The notes: generated from the sequence alone by a model not told the origin. A DNA stretch of 64,000 nt from Eremomyces bilateralis CBS 781.70 (GCF_010015585.1 NW_022985080.1:30323-94322); one strand, 5' to 3'; counted from the stretch's first letter, positions 35,784 through 46,729 are shown. A program made the numbers and translations.

Positions 35784-36701
35784 ATGTCTCTTGCAAGAGC
35801 CTTCACCACACATCGCAAGAAGCCATCCGGCTCTGAACCGCCGCCATCGCCGTCGCGAGCATTCAACATGCGTTCCAAAGGATTCGACCGAAACAAGATC
35901 TCCGCGCCCGTCGCGCTGCTCTCGACAACGAACACGCTTGCTTACAACGCACCCGACATTCAAACCCTCAAGACGCAGACCCGCAACATCTCCAATTCTT
36001 CCTCCGCCTCAACCGCCTCCGTGCAAAGTTCCGATGAGTCGGACAGCCGCTCCACATCCACACGATCCGTCCGCTCAAGAGAAACCCTGACCGACGCCTC
36101 ATCCGTCGGCTCCTCACCCAGTTCTCCGCAACCCAACCACCTCTCCGAGTACTTCAAATCCGCCAGCAATTCGGGACAGGCTGGTCCCCGCCGTTCCGCA
36201 TCATCAAGCAACCTTCGACCCCCGTCTTCGCGCCAGACGCAAGCTTCTCTCCACGCCGACACGCCCTCCGTTCCTGAGCGTGCCGCGTCGCACAGCAAGC
36301 GAGCGCACGAACGCCTCGCCCGACAACGTTCGCTGCAACATGTCCGCGCCCACGGCAGCATCGGCAGCATCAACAGCATCGCGAGCGCTGGCTCGGCGAC
36401 CCCGGCGGTCCCTCAACCTATGGCGCCCCGCGAGCAGCGCTCGAGTTTGGACATGTTCAACCGCGCGGCCGTGGACGCGAGCCACCCGTTCGGAAAAGAG
36501 CTGGAGAAGTTGAGCGAGGTGGCGGAGGAATTCGGGGACGCTATGCGGTCGGCGGAGTGGGATGAGGATCTGGCGGTGATGCGACGGAGGGGGTTGAAGC
36601 GGTTCTGTGCGGAGGAATACCGGTTCGAGATCCGGCCGTTGTTTGTTGCCGCGTTCCCTACCACGCCTCGGCAGGTGGCTGCTGGGGGCGCATGGATCTG
36701 A
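35784..36701 (+). CDS. conserved fungal protein of unknown function, mostly disordered
   Basis: A single-exon 305-residue protein I do not recognise. The start at 35784 is the first in-frame ATG and has a good context (AACATGTC). Residues 1-220 are Ser/Arg/Pro-rich low-complexity sequence with many possible SR/SP phosphosites. The last 75 residues are different in character: HPFGKELEKLSEVAEEFGDAMRS (helical, charged) then DEDLAVMRRRGLKRFCAEEY and FEIRPLFVAAF. That change suggests a small folded or partner-binding C-terminal module. It is probably cytosolic; it has no signal peptide or membrane segment. I infer it is a real gene from the GC-rich third positions and the long pyrimidine-rich leader. 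Confidence 0.72.
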   Translation: MSLARAFTTHRKKPSGSEPPPSPSRAFNMRSKGFDRNKISAPVALLSTTNTLAYNAPDIQTLKTQTRNISNSSSASTASVQSSDESDSRSTSTRSVRSRETLTDASSVGSSPSSPQPNHLSEYFKSASNSGQAGPRRSASSSNLRPPSSRQTQASLHADTPSVPERAASHSKRAHERLARQRSLQHVRAHGSIGSINSIASAGSATPAVPQPMAPREQRSSLDMFNRAAVDASHPFGKELEKLSEVAEEFGDAMRSAEWDEDLAVMRRRGLKRFCAEEYRFEIRPLFVAAFPTTPRQVAAGGAWI

Positions 36702-37998
36702 GTCGGTCAAGGTCTGGTGAGGCCGTTGGATATAGACGGCATGTGAAGGCATGGTTGGATACCATGTCTTGAAAGCAAAAATAATTCCCCGCGAAAGCTG
36801 CGACTTATCGATGGCCCGCTGAGAAATGCGCTCCCACGAGCCATCCTCTCCTCACGGCCGTCCATGACGCTTTCATCCGCTTCATGACTTTCCTTGAGAC
36901 ATATTGGATGACCGGAGTTTTTGTTTACGGAGCGTGAGCGTTGTCTCGCCGCGCATCCTGTCGGGAGGAGACTACATGTTTTGCGGACACGATGATGAGG
37001 GATTGGTTTAAAATGCTTGCAAGGAACAGATACCAGAAGGACGACGGATAGAGGGCGATTATTTGACGTTACATGATATCGTCCTCGACACACTCATTAG
37101 ACACATATAACCACAAGGGGTCGGACCGCGTGAATCAGACGGCTGTGTATACCCGCTCAATTCAGAGAATTAAATTCAAATGTAATGATATGAGCTATCT
37201 CTGGCCCTCATGAATTGTGTAGGCTTCTGGAACTCAAAGGGTGGTGGGGTCTGGTGAATCCCATCTGGTGAATCATGCTAGTACTGGTGAATTGGTTTCA
37301 AAGTGCAAGTAACATATGCAAGTACGGGCAGGCAACTACCGGTGATTACATGTAGCACGCACTGATCTCATGTGGATATTGGATTCTTGAATTTTATGTC
37401 GCAGAGCACATGCGCAGCGGAAAGCCTACGGACTGACGGAGTCCCATCCGTGTGTGGTGGACGATCATCTGTTGCCAGGGTTTTCCAGGGAGGGGTCGTG
37501 GGGTCCCAGGCAACAACGGGCAACAATCAGGCATTAATAAGGCAGCAATTTCGGTGTTGATGATTTTATGGAAAGAGCGAACCTTCACCGCACGCGGCTT
37601 CCAACTTCAAGTCACCGCTATCATTTGACTCATTCCTCCATTCGCAAGAACTGAAGATACCAGATCATCACCGCATGTGAACAGGACGTTTCGTCTATAA
37701 AAACATCTCCGACTCCCCCGTCTCTTTGTTCAATTCTCCCCCTCCATCGCCGACGGTGCACAATTGACTTCCAGAAAACACCCCTCGTTTCTGTAAACAA
37801 ATCCCCACCTCACAGAACTTTAAACCTGCGAACCCATCCTCGAGAACTTTCCACGCCGAAGCTTCACCACCCGCATCCACCGAGCTATCGAAACAAAACA
37901 CTTCGAACTCATCGATCATCGAGATCATTTCCAACCGTCTGGTTCATCCAGCTCTCGTCGATTCTCACATATCGCCGACTCCTTCCCACTCCGTCACC
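36702..37998. other. intergenic; cks1 promoter and leader
   Basis: No supported gene. A direct repetition CATCTGGTGAAT/TGGTGAATC is present near 37250-37275. The final 300 bases (37,690-37,998) are pyrimidine-rich with CTCCCCC and CACC tracts and probably hold the cks1 core promoter and leader. Confidence 0.5.
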
Positions 37999-38489
37999 AT
38001 GACCAACGCTGCCGTAGACCTGGGCATCGACGTCTCGCGCCGCAACCGTCGGCCCCGCCCCCTCTCTGAGCCCGAACGCTCCAAGCTGGAGGAGTTCATC
38101 GACAGCATACACTATTCCGCCCGGTGAGTTCCGCCGTCCCGCCTCGAGTGACTTCCACTGACCGACGGCGTTTCCGTCCCGCGCAGCTACTCCGACGACG
38201 AGAACGAATACCGCCACGTCCAGCTCCCCAAGCAGATGCTGAAGGCCATCCCGAAAGACTACTTCGACCAGCGCGGCACGCTCAAGCTGTTGTGGGAGGA
38301 GGAATGGCGCGCCCTGGGCATCACGCAGAGTTTGGGCTGGGAGCATTACGAGGTGCATGAGCCGGAGCCGCATATCCTACTATTCAAGTGAGACCTCCCC
38401 CAGCATGGACCATATAATCATGATTTGTGCGGTACTGATAATTTCCGGTGATCAGGCGCCCATTAAACTACGTTCCGTCGCAGCATTAA
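37999..38489 (+). CDS. cks1: cyclin-dependent kinase regulatory subunit Cks1
   Basis: Small subunit that binds the Cdk1 (NimX/Cdc28) catalytic subunit and phospho-substrates to drive multisite phosphorylation in the cell cycle. 119 residues, exons 37999-38123, 38187-38387 and 38456-38489. The core [40 protein letters not shown] and HILLFKRPLN matches the family. It carries the anion-binding Arg residues and the HxPEPH hinge, here HEPEPH, that allows strand exchange. An N-terminal extension of about 38 residues is Arg-rich, as in other moulds. The last exon is only 34 bases and adds [10 protein letters not shown]. If intron 2 were retained, translation would stop right after LLFK, losing only this tail. 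Confidence 0.95.
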
Positions 38490-39131
38490 CGACATCTCGC
38501 GAAAATCGATGGCGACACAGCTCATCGATACCACGGGTCGAAAACCGCTTTTGCGAGGATGGGATCGATCTTATGAATTTCACGAGGCATGGAAAACGGA
38601 TGGATCTCCGAAACTGATTTTTGCGCGCCCCCTACTCTCTCCTCTCTGCTCCGTTGCACATCGATGCGTTTCCGCACCTTCGTCTGTGGATTTTTTTTCG
38701 CAACCAAAGCTGGTTTCAGAATGATGGCACGAAAGAGTGCAGGTGTGTCCTCACGGCCGGGTTGGGGTGAGGAGTCGCTCACCCGGACTGACTGACATCG
38801 GACCCTTTGAAAAGCCACCTCAGTTCGCGATATCATATTCAGTCGGCTCGGAATATGGCGGTCCGCCATGTTTTGTTCACTTCCGCCGTTTTGGGGGTTT
38901 TCCGGATCGTTGCTGCATTTGGATCCTCGGTGCGTGACGCAGCGTCCGTCGCAACTTAATCTGGACCCGCTCAGGGGAAATGGGACGCCGACTCGGGTCA
39001 CAAAAGGCGGAGGACAAGGGATGGTTGTAGATATATATTATCAAAGCCCCATTAGAACAATTCGATGGTTCAGTCAAAGTTCGCTCGCTAGAAGGGTGTC
39101 TCGACGGTCGATACACGACCAATTGCGCCGC
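38490..39131. other. convergent intergenic region (cks1 and usb1 3' ends)
   Basis: 642 bases between converging stop codons. Short frames overlap in several phases and none has a domain. I see no gene. Confidence 0.5.
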
Positions 39132-40252
39132 TCATCCAAACAATGTCCCACCCATCTCCGTCCGCGCACCGAGCTTGATCCGATGCACTTCATTCCCGAT
39201 TTTGATTTTCACATCCTCGATCTTCACCCTCGTCTTCCGCAGCGCTGCAAACGCCTCCTTCCCCGCCTCGGAGGCAAAGTCCACCTCCCAACTCTCCGGC
39301 TGCTCCAGCTGCCACGCCAGTGAAATGTGAAAAGACGAATCCCCCGACTCCTTCCATCCCCGTTCCTTGCCCACAGCACCATCAGCGGACATCTCCGGCT
39401 GCTTCTTCCCACCCACGTAAAGTTCTGGCAGCCCCCATTCCTTTGCGACCTCGTTACACGTGTCTAGCAGCGTCTTCAAACCCCCGTGGTTTTCCACCCT
39501 CAGCTTCGAACGTTTAACAGACCCCTTCTCTTCCCCGTCCTTGGCCTCCCCGTTCCCATTTGCGCCTTCAGTAGCCACCCCCGCCGCAAGGAACCACCGC
39601 GAGCCCTCTCGGTTGCCCACCCATCTCAGGTCTACCACGTGGATCCTGAATGCGCGAAGCTGCGCGCGCTGGAGTCGCGCGGTCAGGGCGGCGAGGAAGG
39701 GGGCGCGCTGCGGGGTGCGGAGGGTCAAGGGGGCGGAAAGGGAGATGTGGAGAGGCTCCGGGGCGCCTAAGGGGGTCACATGGAAGGCGTGGAGGGTGGA
39801 CGTTCGGCCGTCCTTTGGATTGGGTTGGGGAGATATAGACGACACGAGGGTGGAGATGGTGGTCGAGATGTCAGGGGCAGGGTGCCCTAGACGCTGTCAA
39901 TCTCGTGAGGGTAAACTGGAGAAGTAGTAGAGCACGCACATTCTAGGTATACATGAGTGTTCCAATTCCCTTCAACATGCGGCGTCTGGCGCTGACGTCC
40001 TCCATGAAGGGAGGGGTCGGAGGTGGGAAAGGTGCGGACCGGTGCGCTGTACAGGTCGTGGAACGCAGCCGGGAGGGCTGGAAGTGTGCCGTTTGGCTGG
40101 TCCCTGCCGTTGAGTGTCCCATCGTCGTTATGATACGAACGTTTTCGCTTCAACTCGTTCGACGTTGGCAAGGACCGACGCTGCTCAGGGATGTTCTGGG
40201 TTGCAGGCGGTTGATCATCATCTTCTGAGTCCGGATAGGCGACGAGACTCAT
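39132..40252 (-). CDS. usb1: U6 snRNA 3'-phosphodiesterase Usb1 (2H family)
   Basis: 2H phosphodiesterase that trims the oligo(U) tail of U6 snRNA and leaves a protected end. 355 residues, exons 40252-39940 and 39886-39132. The 53-base intron (GTGCGT...CTAG) joins THVYLE to WHPAPDIS, restoring the conserved HVYLEWHP. The two catalytic HxS motifs are at His151 (PLHISLS) and His291 (SSFHISLA). A charged insert (about 208-232, with GEAKDGEEKGSVKRSK) separates them. The N-terminus has a DSEDDD patch and a KRKR nuclear-localisation-like run. It is divergent from pal1. Confidence 0.9.
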
Positions 40253-40891
40253 GGCTGCTAGCTAATAGCTATGAGAGCTGCAGGAGTAGAGTCTAGAAGG
40301 TCTATTTTGGATTACTGGCTACTGCAGGGTCCAATGCCATAATCGATGGTCATTGTTAATAAATAGCAAAGATAACAGGGTAGAGTCATCCCGCTACGGG
40401 ATACCCTGCCGATTGCCGATATGGAGACGGATGACGACGATGATCCGATCGGCTTCGGTTGAGTTGACAGTTGAGACGTCAGACGAGAGCTGGACAGGCT
40501 GCGCAAGCCAATGATGTCATCGGCCGTGGTGCTTGGCAGGTACGATGCAGCAGCAGCAGCACCGCCAGCACAAGGACGTATGCGACTCCACTGAATTGGC
40601 TCAACCTGTCATGGCCGCTCCTGCCAGTTCAGTTGCGGTTCGGATTTCCAGTGAGCGATTGATAGCTCCTTCCCATTTACTCTTACACTGTGCTCTATCA
40701 TTTCTTCCTTCCCGCCTATTGTTCTTACCGTTCTTGGAAAGTCACGTATTACTGTACTAGAGGTACCTACTTTACTATACTTACTGTACTATACTGTAGG
40801 ATATCGTTCCTTTTATCGTGTCATCCTGGGACCTTGTATACCATTCGTGGGTTAAGTCCGGTGAATAGAATCTTGATATCAGTGTTCAAAG
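40253..40891. promoter_or_regulatory. divergent promoter of usb1 and pal1
   Basis: 639 bases between divergent start codons. It includes a CAGCAGCAGCAGCACC trinucleotide run near 40548-40563 and a TACT-rich stretch with repeated TACTGTACTATACTG near 40750-40800 in the pal1 leader. I see no gene. Confidence 0.5.
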
Positions 40892-42242
40892 ATGGGAGGC
40901 AGCAACGATTGGGTATGTATTATTCGCTCCGATACACCAATCATTTCTGTCCCGATTCACATGATGGAACCATTTCGCCCGTTCCATTGCAAGCTCTGGT
41001 TGCTGACTATCCCACCACAGGCCCAAAACTACCTTGTCGACCCCCTCACAGCCCCCGAACCCAGCGCCGAGACGGGCCCGGGTACTCGCTTTCGTTCGAC
41101 ATTCCAGGCACCATCCGAGAGCAGCACCGCCTCTCTTCTTCCCCCATCCGCCGTGGCGGCGCTGGAACAGGAGTTCACGGGACCGGACAGCACCAGGCGA
41201 CATCTGCCGTCGACCAATCCATCCCTCCGTTCGCAACCCGGCGGAGGCCCCATTAAGAATAGCATCAAGCCGACGACCGTGAACATGCAAGGCGGAGCGA
41301 ATGGGTATCTCACCCCGCCGACTTCTGCGAGTCCCCGCGTTGCGACGTTCGAAGACCCGCGTACCACACGAACTTCGCCGCGTCCGAACTTGCCGAAAAA
41401 CCGGAGCAGCTCGCACAGTGGCATCGCCCGACCGCTGCCGCCCTACCAGCATTCCTCCCCTCCTGGTCACCGTACACACGGTCGGGGAGATTCGTTGGGC
41501 GGCTGCTTCCCGGGGGATCAATCCTACACGCCGCTGCAGACCATCCGATCCGACAGCAAGCGGGCGAACCGCTCCCCGCATCTGAAGAAGCGCCACCAGC
41601 CCCGTCCGGACACCATTGACAAACTGGACATCACATCGGGCATTCCGTACCACCACGAGGGGCCGTTCGATGCGACGCTCGCGGCGAGAAACGCCAACTT
41701 CGAGAGTAGCCCGTTGGAGGCGGTCAGGGATAGCAACGAGGAGGCGTTGCGGGCCGCCCCACGCGAACGGGTCATCGATTCGGTGCGCGGTCACCGGCCG
41801 TTGGTGGGGGTCGCATCGGTGCCCCCGGGCGAGATGGACCGGTTCGGCAGACAGATGGAGTACCAAGAGGGGGAAAATATGATGACTGAAGGTGACAATG
41901 CGTACAAACGCTGGCCGGGAATGGTAAGGTCATATTCGCTTTCCCTGAAGATTGTGATACTGATGGTCGCAGAAATACCACCCAGACGATCACAAGGGTA
42001 AAGGCGAGCCCAGTTTCTCCGAGGATCGTGCCGCCGAAGAGAAGCGAGTTGCGAGCGCCGAACCAGGTTTCGATGAACGAGGCATCCCAATGCTGACTCG
42101 TAACAAGACTACCGGTATTGACGGGGAACCAGGCCAAGGCAAGGACACAGACGATGTTGGTCTACAAAGGAGCACAAGCCGTCGCGCCATCGGCGATGGA
42201 CTGAAGAGAAGACTTGGGAGTCTGAGGAAGAAGAAAGACTGA
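40892..42242 (+). CDS. pal1: Pal1-family cell-morphology protein
   Basis: Membrane-associated protein that in fission yeast localises to growing tips and septum and maintains cylindrical shape, and in budding yeast is an early endocytic-site component. 397 residues, exons 40892-40912 (7 codons), 41021-41923 and 41973-42242. The Pal1 domain covers NYLVDPLTA, then PDTIDKLDI, PYHHEGPFDATLAARN, RERVIDSVRGHRPLVGVASV and KRWPGMKYHPDDHKGKGEPS. The middle is Pro/Ser-rich. The C-terminus is basic (GLKRRLGSLRKKKD) and could touch membranes. Intron 1 (108 bases) is a multiple of three with no stop, so intron retention would add 36 residues after residue 7; its GTATGT donor, CTGAC branch and CAG acceptor favour splicing. 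Confidence 0.92.
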
Positions 42243-43455
42243 ACGGTTCGAATTCTTAACGAGAAAATATGAAAGAACCCTTGAAATTGGTGCACACAAG
42301 TTGGAGTGAGGTAATTAGTAATTGGTACAGATCGGATAACACGCCGAACTGAATGATTCGGCAATTGGAAATGGAAAAATGGGAACTGCCCTGCTACCTA
42401 GCTGGCTGCTCAGGTTAACATCGATACACCATCCATAGAGTAATAGCATAAAGAAAAGCTGGCGATTTTTCCGTGTAAAACTCTATCAGTACCGCTGTGC
42501 CCTCTCAATGCCGTACTCCAATCCCCTCCGCCGATGCGCCTCCCAATGCAATGTTGTACACTCTATCACGCTTCTAAATATCTCCCCAACATCACACTCC
42601 TCTCACACCTGGAACCCGAATCCCGCCATGCAAATCCGATAGCGGCTCACCAGGTCTTTGCACTCCCGATTCCCCGGATCAGACGATTGGGAGAAAAGCA
42701 TGCATTCGTCGCGGGCGGATTTCTCGTCGGTACAGACGCAGCATGGCTAGATCGAGGTCGTTAGAAGTGCGGTCGCTTGTCGCCGATGGTGTCGATGGCG
42801 TTGATCGAAGGACCAGCCTGGGAGGATCGTACCTTAACTTTTTTCTCCGTGGATTGGGAGGATGTCGGGGCCGGAGCCGGGCAGGCGTTGGTGGCGGATG
42901 CAGCTACGAGGAGTTAGAACAGAATCTGCAACGTCGGTGGGATGCGGAAACGTACTGGCCGACATCTTTTTGGCGATTGGGTTTGGTAGGTTCGTCGAAT
43001 GATCTCTGAACACGTCGCGGTGAGGAAATTGCGAATTGGGGATGATGAGGTGCTTTGAAATCCAGTGACGGGATATTCTGAGTTCTGGCCAACAATCGGG
43101 AGTTGACAGGGTTCAATTGGGAAGAAGAGTGGAGCGGAGCGGCGGAGCGGCGGAGCGGAACGGCGGAGAATCACTACTATGTTCGCTGTTGCTGGAATGC
43201 TAAGGTCTTGCATGTGCCGGTCTTGGCGGGGACTACGTGGCGGGGACTACGTGGAAACGGCTCTAGACCCTGGACGACTACGGCAGCCAATTGCCATGGC
43301 ATCGCCGCCAAAGCACACAAAAACATTCGAAATGCGCCACCCCGCCTATCTTTACATACAACCACTGCTGCCTTGAACCTTCCGCTTTCTCCTGATCGCC
43401 GAGTCTCAACCTTCTTATATTTCTATCCGTTGAACCCTCCGCTCCAAAGTTCAAG
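42243..43455. other. intergenic; RanGAP promoter with short GC-rich repeats
   Basis: No supported gene. A GGAGCGGC-like 8-base unit is repeated about four times at 43131-43168, and a 14-base unit TGGCGGGGACTACG is duplicated head to tail at 43224-43251. Both lie 200-330 bases upstream of the RanGAP start. Confidence 0.55.
43131..43251. repeat. short GC-rich tandem repeats upstream of RanGAP
   Basis: GGAGCGGA/GCGGCGGA units (43131-43168) and TGGCGGGGACTACG twice (43224-43251). Too short to be transposon-derived; likely replication-slippage products. Confidence 0.7.
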
Positions 43456-44769
43456 ATGGCCTCGTCAAAAGTGTTTTCGCTGGAGGGCAAGGGGCTGAAG
43501 TTGGACACTGCCGAAGACATTGCTCCTCATATCGAAGCCTTGAAGAAGAATGACGATGTGGAAGAGATCCGGCTTCTGGGTAATACGCTGGGTGTAGGCG
43601 CTTGTGAGGCCCTCGCCGAAGTCCTGAAAACGAAAAGGAAGCTCCATGTAGGCCCCCAAACTCTACATCCGATAAACCATTACTCAATATGTTTACAGAC
43701 TGCCAACCTGGCCGACATCTTTACATCCCGCCTCCTCTCTGAGATCCCTCCGGCACTCTCATTTCTCCTTGACGCCATCCTCACCCTCCCGAATCTGCAC
43801 ACCATCAACCTCTCCGACAACGCCTTCGGACTCAACACCTCCGCCCCCCTGATCACCTTCCTATCCGCCCACGCCCCTCTCGAGCACCTCTACCTCAACA
43901 ACAATGGCCTCGGCCCCGCTGCCGGCGCCATGATCGGTGACTCCCTCGCCATCCTCGCCGAGAAAAAAATCGCGACCGGCGCGCCCACCCTCAAAACGAT
44001 CGTCTGCGGGCGCAACCGGCTGGAGACGGGCAGCATGGAGGCGTGGGCGAAGATGCTGGAAAGCCACGCCAAGCATGCAGAGGGGAAGGGCGATGGGAAG
44101 GGTATGCAGACGGTACGGATGGTGCAGAACGGGATCCGGAAGGAGGGGATCGATGTCTTGCTGCGGAAGGGCTTGAAGCACTGCCGAGATCTCAAGGTCT
44201 TAGACATGCAGGATAACACCTTCACGGAATTGGGGTCCAGGGCATTGGCGAACGCGGTGGATGGTTGGGCGGCGCTGACGGAGCTTGGATTGAGCGATTG
44301 CTACCTGACGTCAAAAGGGGGGAAGCCGTTCCTTGCGAAGTTGGCCGCGGGGGGCCTTCCGAATCTCGAGGTTTTGAAGATGCAGTACGGGGAGATGGAC
44401 GCGAGGACCCTCGCGCCGCTGGCGGATATCGCCGAGAACAAGCTGGGCAAGTTGAGGAGGGTCGAGCTGAACGGCAACCGGTTCGGCGAGGACGACGACT
44501 TCGTAGAGAAGCTAAGAGGGGTGTTGGAGGATCGTAAGGAGGCTGCTGGGGGGGAGTGGGGCGAGGATGATTGGGGGTTGGACGAACTGGATGAGCTGGA
44601 AGAGGAGAGCGAGGAGGAAGAAGAGGAGGAGGAAGAGGAGGAAGAGGAAGCCGTCAGGGAAACGGAGGTGAAGAGGGCCGAGGAAGCGGAGGAGCAGATG
44701 GTCGCGCAGGAGAAAGACAAGGCTGTGGACGAGCTTGCGGAGAAGCTGGGCAAGACCGGTTTATCATAG
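43456..44769 (+). CDS. rna1: Ran GTPase-activating protein (Rna1/RanGAP)
   Basis: Cytosolic GAP that triggers GTP hydrolysis on Ran and so sets the direction of nuclear transport. 420 residues, exons 43456-43647 and 43699-44769. It is built of leucine-rich repeats, seen as VEEIRLLGNTLG, LHTINLSDNAFG, LEHLYLNNNGLG, LKTIVCGRNRLETGS, MQTVRMVQNGIRKEG, LKVLDMQDNTFTELG and LRRVELNGNRFGEDD. The first repeat region carries the catalytic-type Arg/Asn loop. The Asp/Glu-rich C-terminal tail (about 350-395, with a run of Glu) is typical of Rna1. The 51-base intron is a multiple of three and stop-free; removing it joins KLH to TANLADIFTSRLLSEIP as in relatives. Confidence 0.94.
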   Translation: MASSKVFSLEGKGLKLDTAEDIAPHIEALKKNDDVEEIRLLGNTLGVGACEALAEVLKTKRKLHVGPQTLHPINHYSICLQTANLADIFTSRLLSEIPPALSFLLDAILTLPNLHTINLSDNAFGLNTSAPLITFLSAHAPLEHLYLNNNGLGPAAGAMIGDSLAILAEKKIATGAPTLKTIVCGRNRLETGSMEAWAKMLESHAKHAEGKGDGKGMQTVRMVQNGIRKEGIDVLLRKGLKHCRDLKVLDMQDNTFTELGSRALANAVDGWAALTELGLSDCYLTSKGGKPFLAKLAAGGLPNLEVLKMQYGEMDARTLAPLADIAENKLGKLRRVELNGNRFGEDDDFVEKLRGVLEDRKEAAGGEWGEDDWGLDELDELEEESEEEEEEEEEEEEEAVRETEVKRAEEAEEQMVAQEKDKAVDELAEKLGKTGLS

Positions 44770-45364
44770 AATATGGTGTCCGTCGACTTGGGTTGGAGCA
44801 GATCCAGCGTGGAGATGATACCCTGGAAGAAGCATACTAGAATAGCGAGTAATTTTATCTGCCTTTGCTATAATATTAGAACAATGAAGAACCTGTGTCT
44901 AACGCTATGCTAAATTTCCTAGACTGGCTATAGGTAAATATCGGAAAGATTCCAGTGTCCTATTTCTGCTCATTTGAATGTACGTAGTGATGGTAGGCTA
45001 GGATGTGTTGCCACTTCAAATATACCGCAAATCGTTGCCTTCAAAGTAAATCCAACTTCCTTGAACATCCAGCTTCAATAGTCAACGCCGAACCAAAAAG
45101 TTGCATTAAAGGCGCAACTGGTTCTTTGGATTTCAGCTGTACGCCAAACTTGTCATCAAGAGCAATACCCGGAATTCTGTTGCTAGGGAATGAGTATGTA
45201 TTGCTGAACGAAGCCTTGGTGACTGGTGTACAATTTGGAATCGCGGCACATTACTTTGAGTCTTCATTATTTGGTCTTATGCACACACGTTCAACTTACT
45301 GAAATTTGGATTTCATCTCTAGTCAAATCTTTTTTGCCCGTAACTCGTCGCCCACCTGCCGGCC
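44770..45364. other. intergenic between RanGAP and the Wss1-type gene
   Basis: AT-richer sequence with one 99-codon frame (45003-45302) that has no recognisable domain and unusual composition. I see no supported gene; the promoter of the next gene must lie here. Confidence 0.5.
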
Positions 45365-46729
45365 ATGCCTTTAGGCTGGGAGAGAATCAATGAAAAGACC
45401 CAGCGCCCAAATGCACTTATCAACTTCATCCGGCCTCTCCCCGGGGCCTCAGAAAAGCTGTCCCAAGACTTCCTGGAACGCGTGGCGGCCATCGTCTACC
45501 CCATCATGAAGCGCAACCACATCGTCGTCAACGCCCTGGAAGAGTTCCCCTGGAACCGCGAATTCGTCGGCCGCAACTTCAATGCCGGGGAAGCCGTTCA
45601 GCTGGTACTCCGGGCAAAGAACGGGGCGTGGATGCCGTTCCGGCACGTGCAGATGGTGATGATCCATGAGTTGGCGCACTGCAAGGAGATGAATCACGGG
45701 AAAAATTTCTGGAAGGTGCGTGATGGGTACGCGGATGAGCTTCGGGCATTGTGGACGCGGAATTACACGGGAGAGGGATTCTGGGGTCGAGGGCAGACGT
45801 TGCTGAGCGGACAGTACACTACGGAGGTCATGCCGGATACGTCGATGGCCCCCGAGCATATCTGTGGCGGCACGTACCGCAGCGCGAGGAGAAAGAGAAA
45901 GAGAGGGCAAGGCGGGACGTCCGAGAAGCCGAAGCTGAGCTACGCAGAGCGACAGCAGCGGAGAATCTTGAAGAAGTTTGGGAGCGGGGGGGTTGCGTTG
46001 GGGGACGACGAAACGAAGCGAGTGGAGCTCGAGGGAGGGAAGAAGGTACAGGGCAAGCCTCGGGTGGCTGGGAGTGCGAGAGGAAGGGAGCTGAGAGCCG
46101 CAGCGGCGTTGGCTAGGTTTGACAACGTAAAGAAGGAGAAAGATCGGAGTGAGGCGCCGTCCGATGGCGAGTCGGATACAGAGTCGGAATACGAAGAGGA
46201 AACTGAAAGCGACCTGATCGCTGTTGATGAACATGGCAAGCGACTCACTGATTCGAAAGGTCGGGGCTTTGTGAAGATCTGCGAGACCGAGGATAACAAC
46301 GATGTTGACTCCAAGCGAGAAATGGACGAGCTTCAGCGGATCGATCGATACTTCACGAAACGTCCGCAGAGGCCGGGAAGTTCATTCATAGATAACGCTG
46401 ACGACGGTAGTGAGACGGAGGATGAAGAGCTACCCATTGAGGTAAAGAGGGGGGAGTCAAATTCAATACCACGGAACAGTGGGATAACATCCGGCGAAGC
46501 CGGGCAGCGGCCTGCCGAAGAGACCGAACAGATCTCCTGCAACGTCTGCTCGTACCTCAATCCTTCGACCGCCCTGATATGCGAGATCTGCTCGAACGTG
46601 TTGAAGCCTTCCAAACTCCTCAGCACTTGGAGATGCCAGAGCTCGTCGTGCAAAGAGAACAATTATATCAATCCTGGAGACGCTGGGGTTTGTGGGGCAT
46701 GTGGAGCGAGCAAGAACCGGGCTGCGTAG
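45365..46729 (+). CDS. wss1: Wss1/SPRTN-type DNA-protein crosslink metalloprotease (WLM domain)
   Basis: Zinc protease that cleaves proteins covalently crosslinked to DNA (yeast Wss1, related to SPRTN). 454 residues, single exon, start at 45365. The WLM domain occupies the first 180 residues with active-site HELAHCKEMNHG (His101, Glu102, His105, His111). The middle is basic and Ala/Lys/Glu-rich. The C-terminus has two RanBP2-type zinc ribbons: ISCNVCSYLNPSTALICEIC (about 391-410) and WRCQSSSC with GVCGACG (about 423-448). These in other proteins bind ubiquitin or single-stranded nucleic acid. An acidic segment with IDNADDGSETEDEELPI resembles a SUMO-interacting region. It converges with the cutinase gene. 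Confidence 0.92.
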   Translation: MPLGWERINEKTQRPNALINFIRPLPGASEKLSQDFLERVAAIVYPIMKRNHIVVNALEEFPWNREFVGRNFNAGEAVQLVLRAKNGAWMPFRHVQMVMIHELAHCKEMNHGKNFWKVRDGYADELRALWTRNYTGEGFWGRGQTLLSGQYTTEVMPDTSMAPEHICGGTYRSARRKRKRGQGGTSEKPKLSYAERQQRRILKKFGSGGVALGDDETKRVELEGGKKVQGKPRVAGSARGRELRAAAALARFDNVKKEKDRSEAPSDGESDTESEYEEETESDLIAVDEHGKRLTDSKGRGFVKICETEDNNDVDSKREMDELQRIDRYFTKRPQRPGSSFIDNADDGSETEDEELPIEVKRGESNSIPRNSGITSGEAGQRPAEETEQISCNVCSYLNPSTALICEICSNVLKPSKLLSTWRCQSSSCKENNYINPGDAGVCGACGASKNRAA

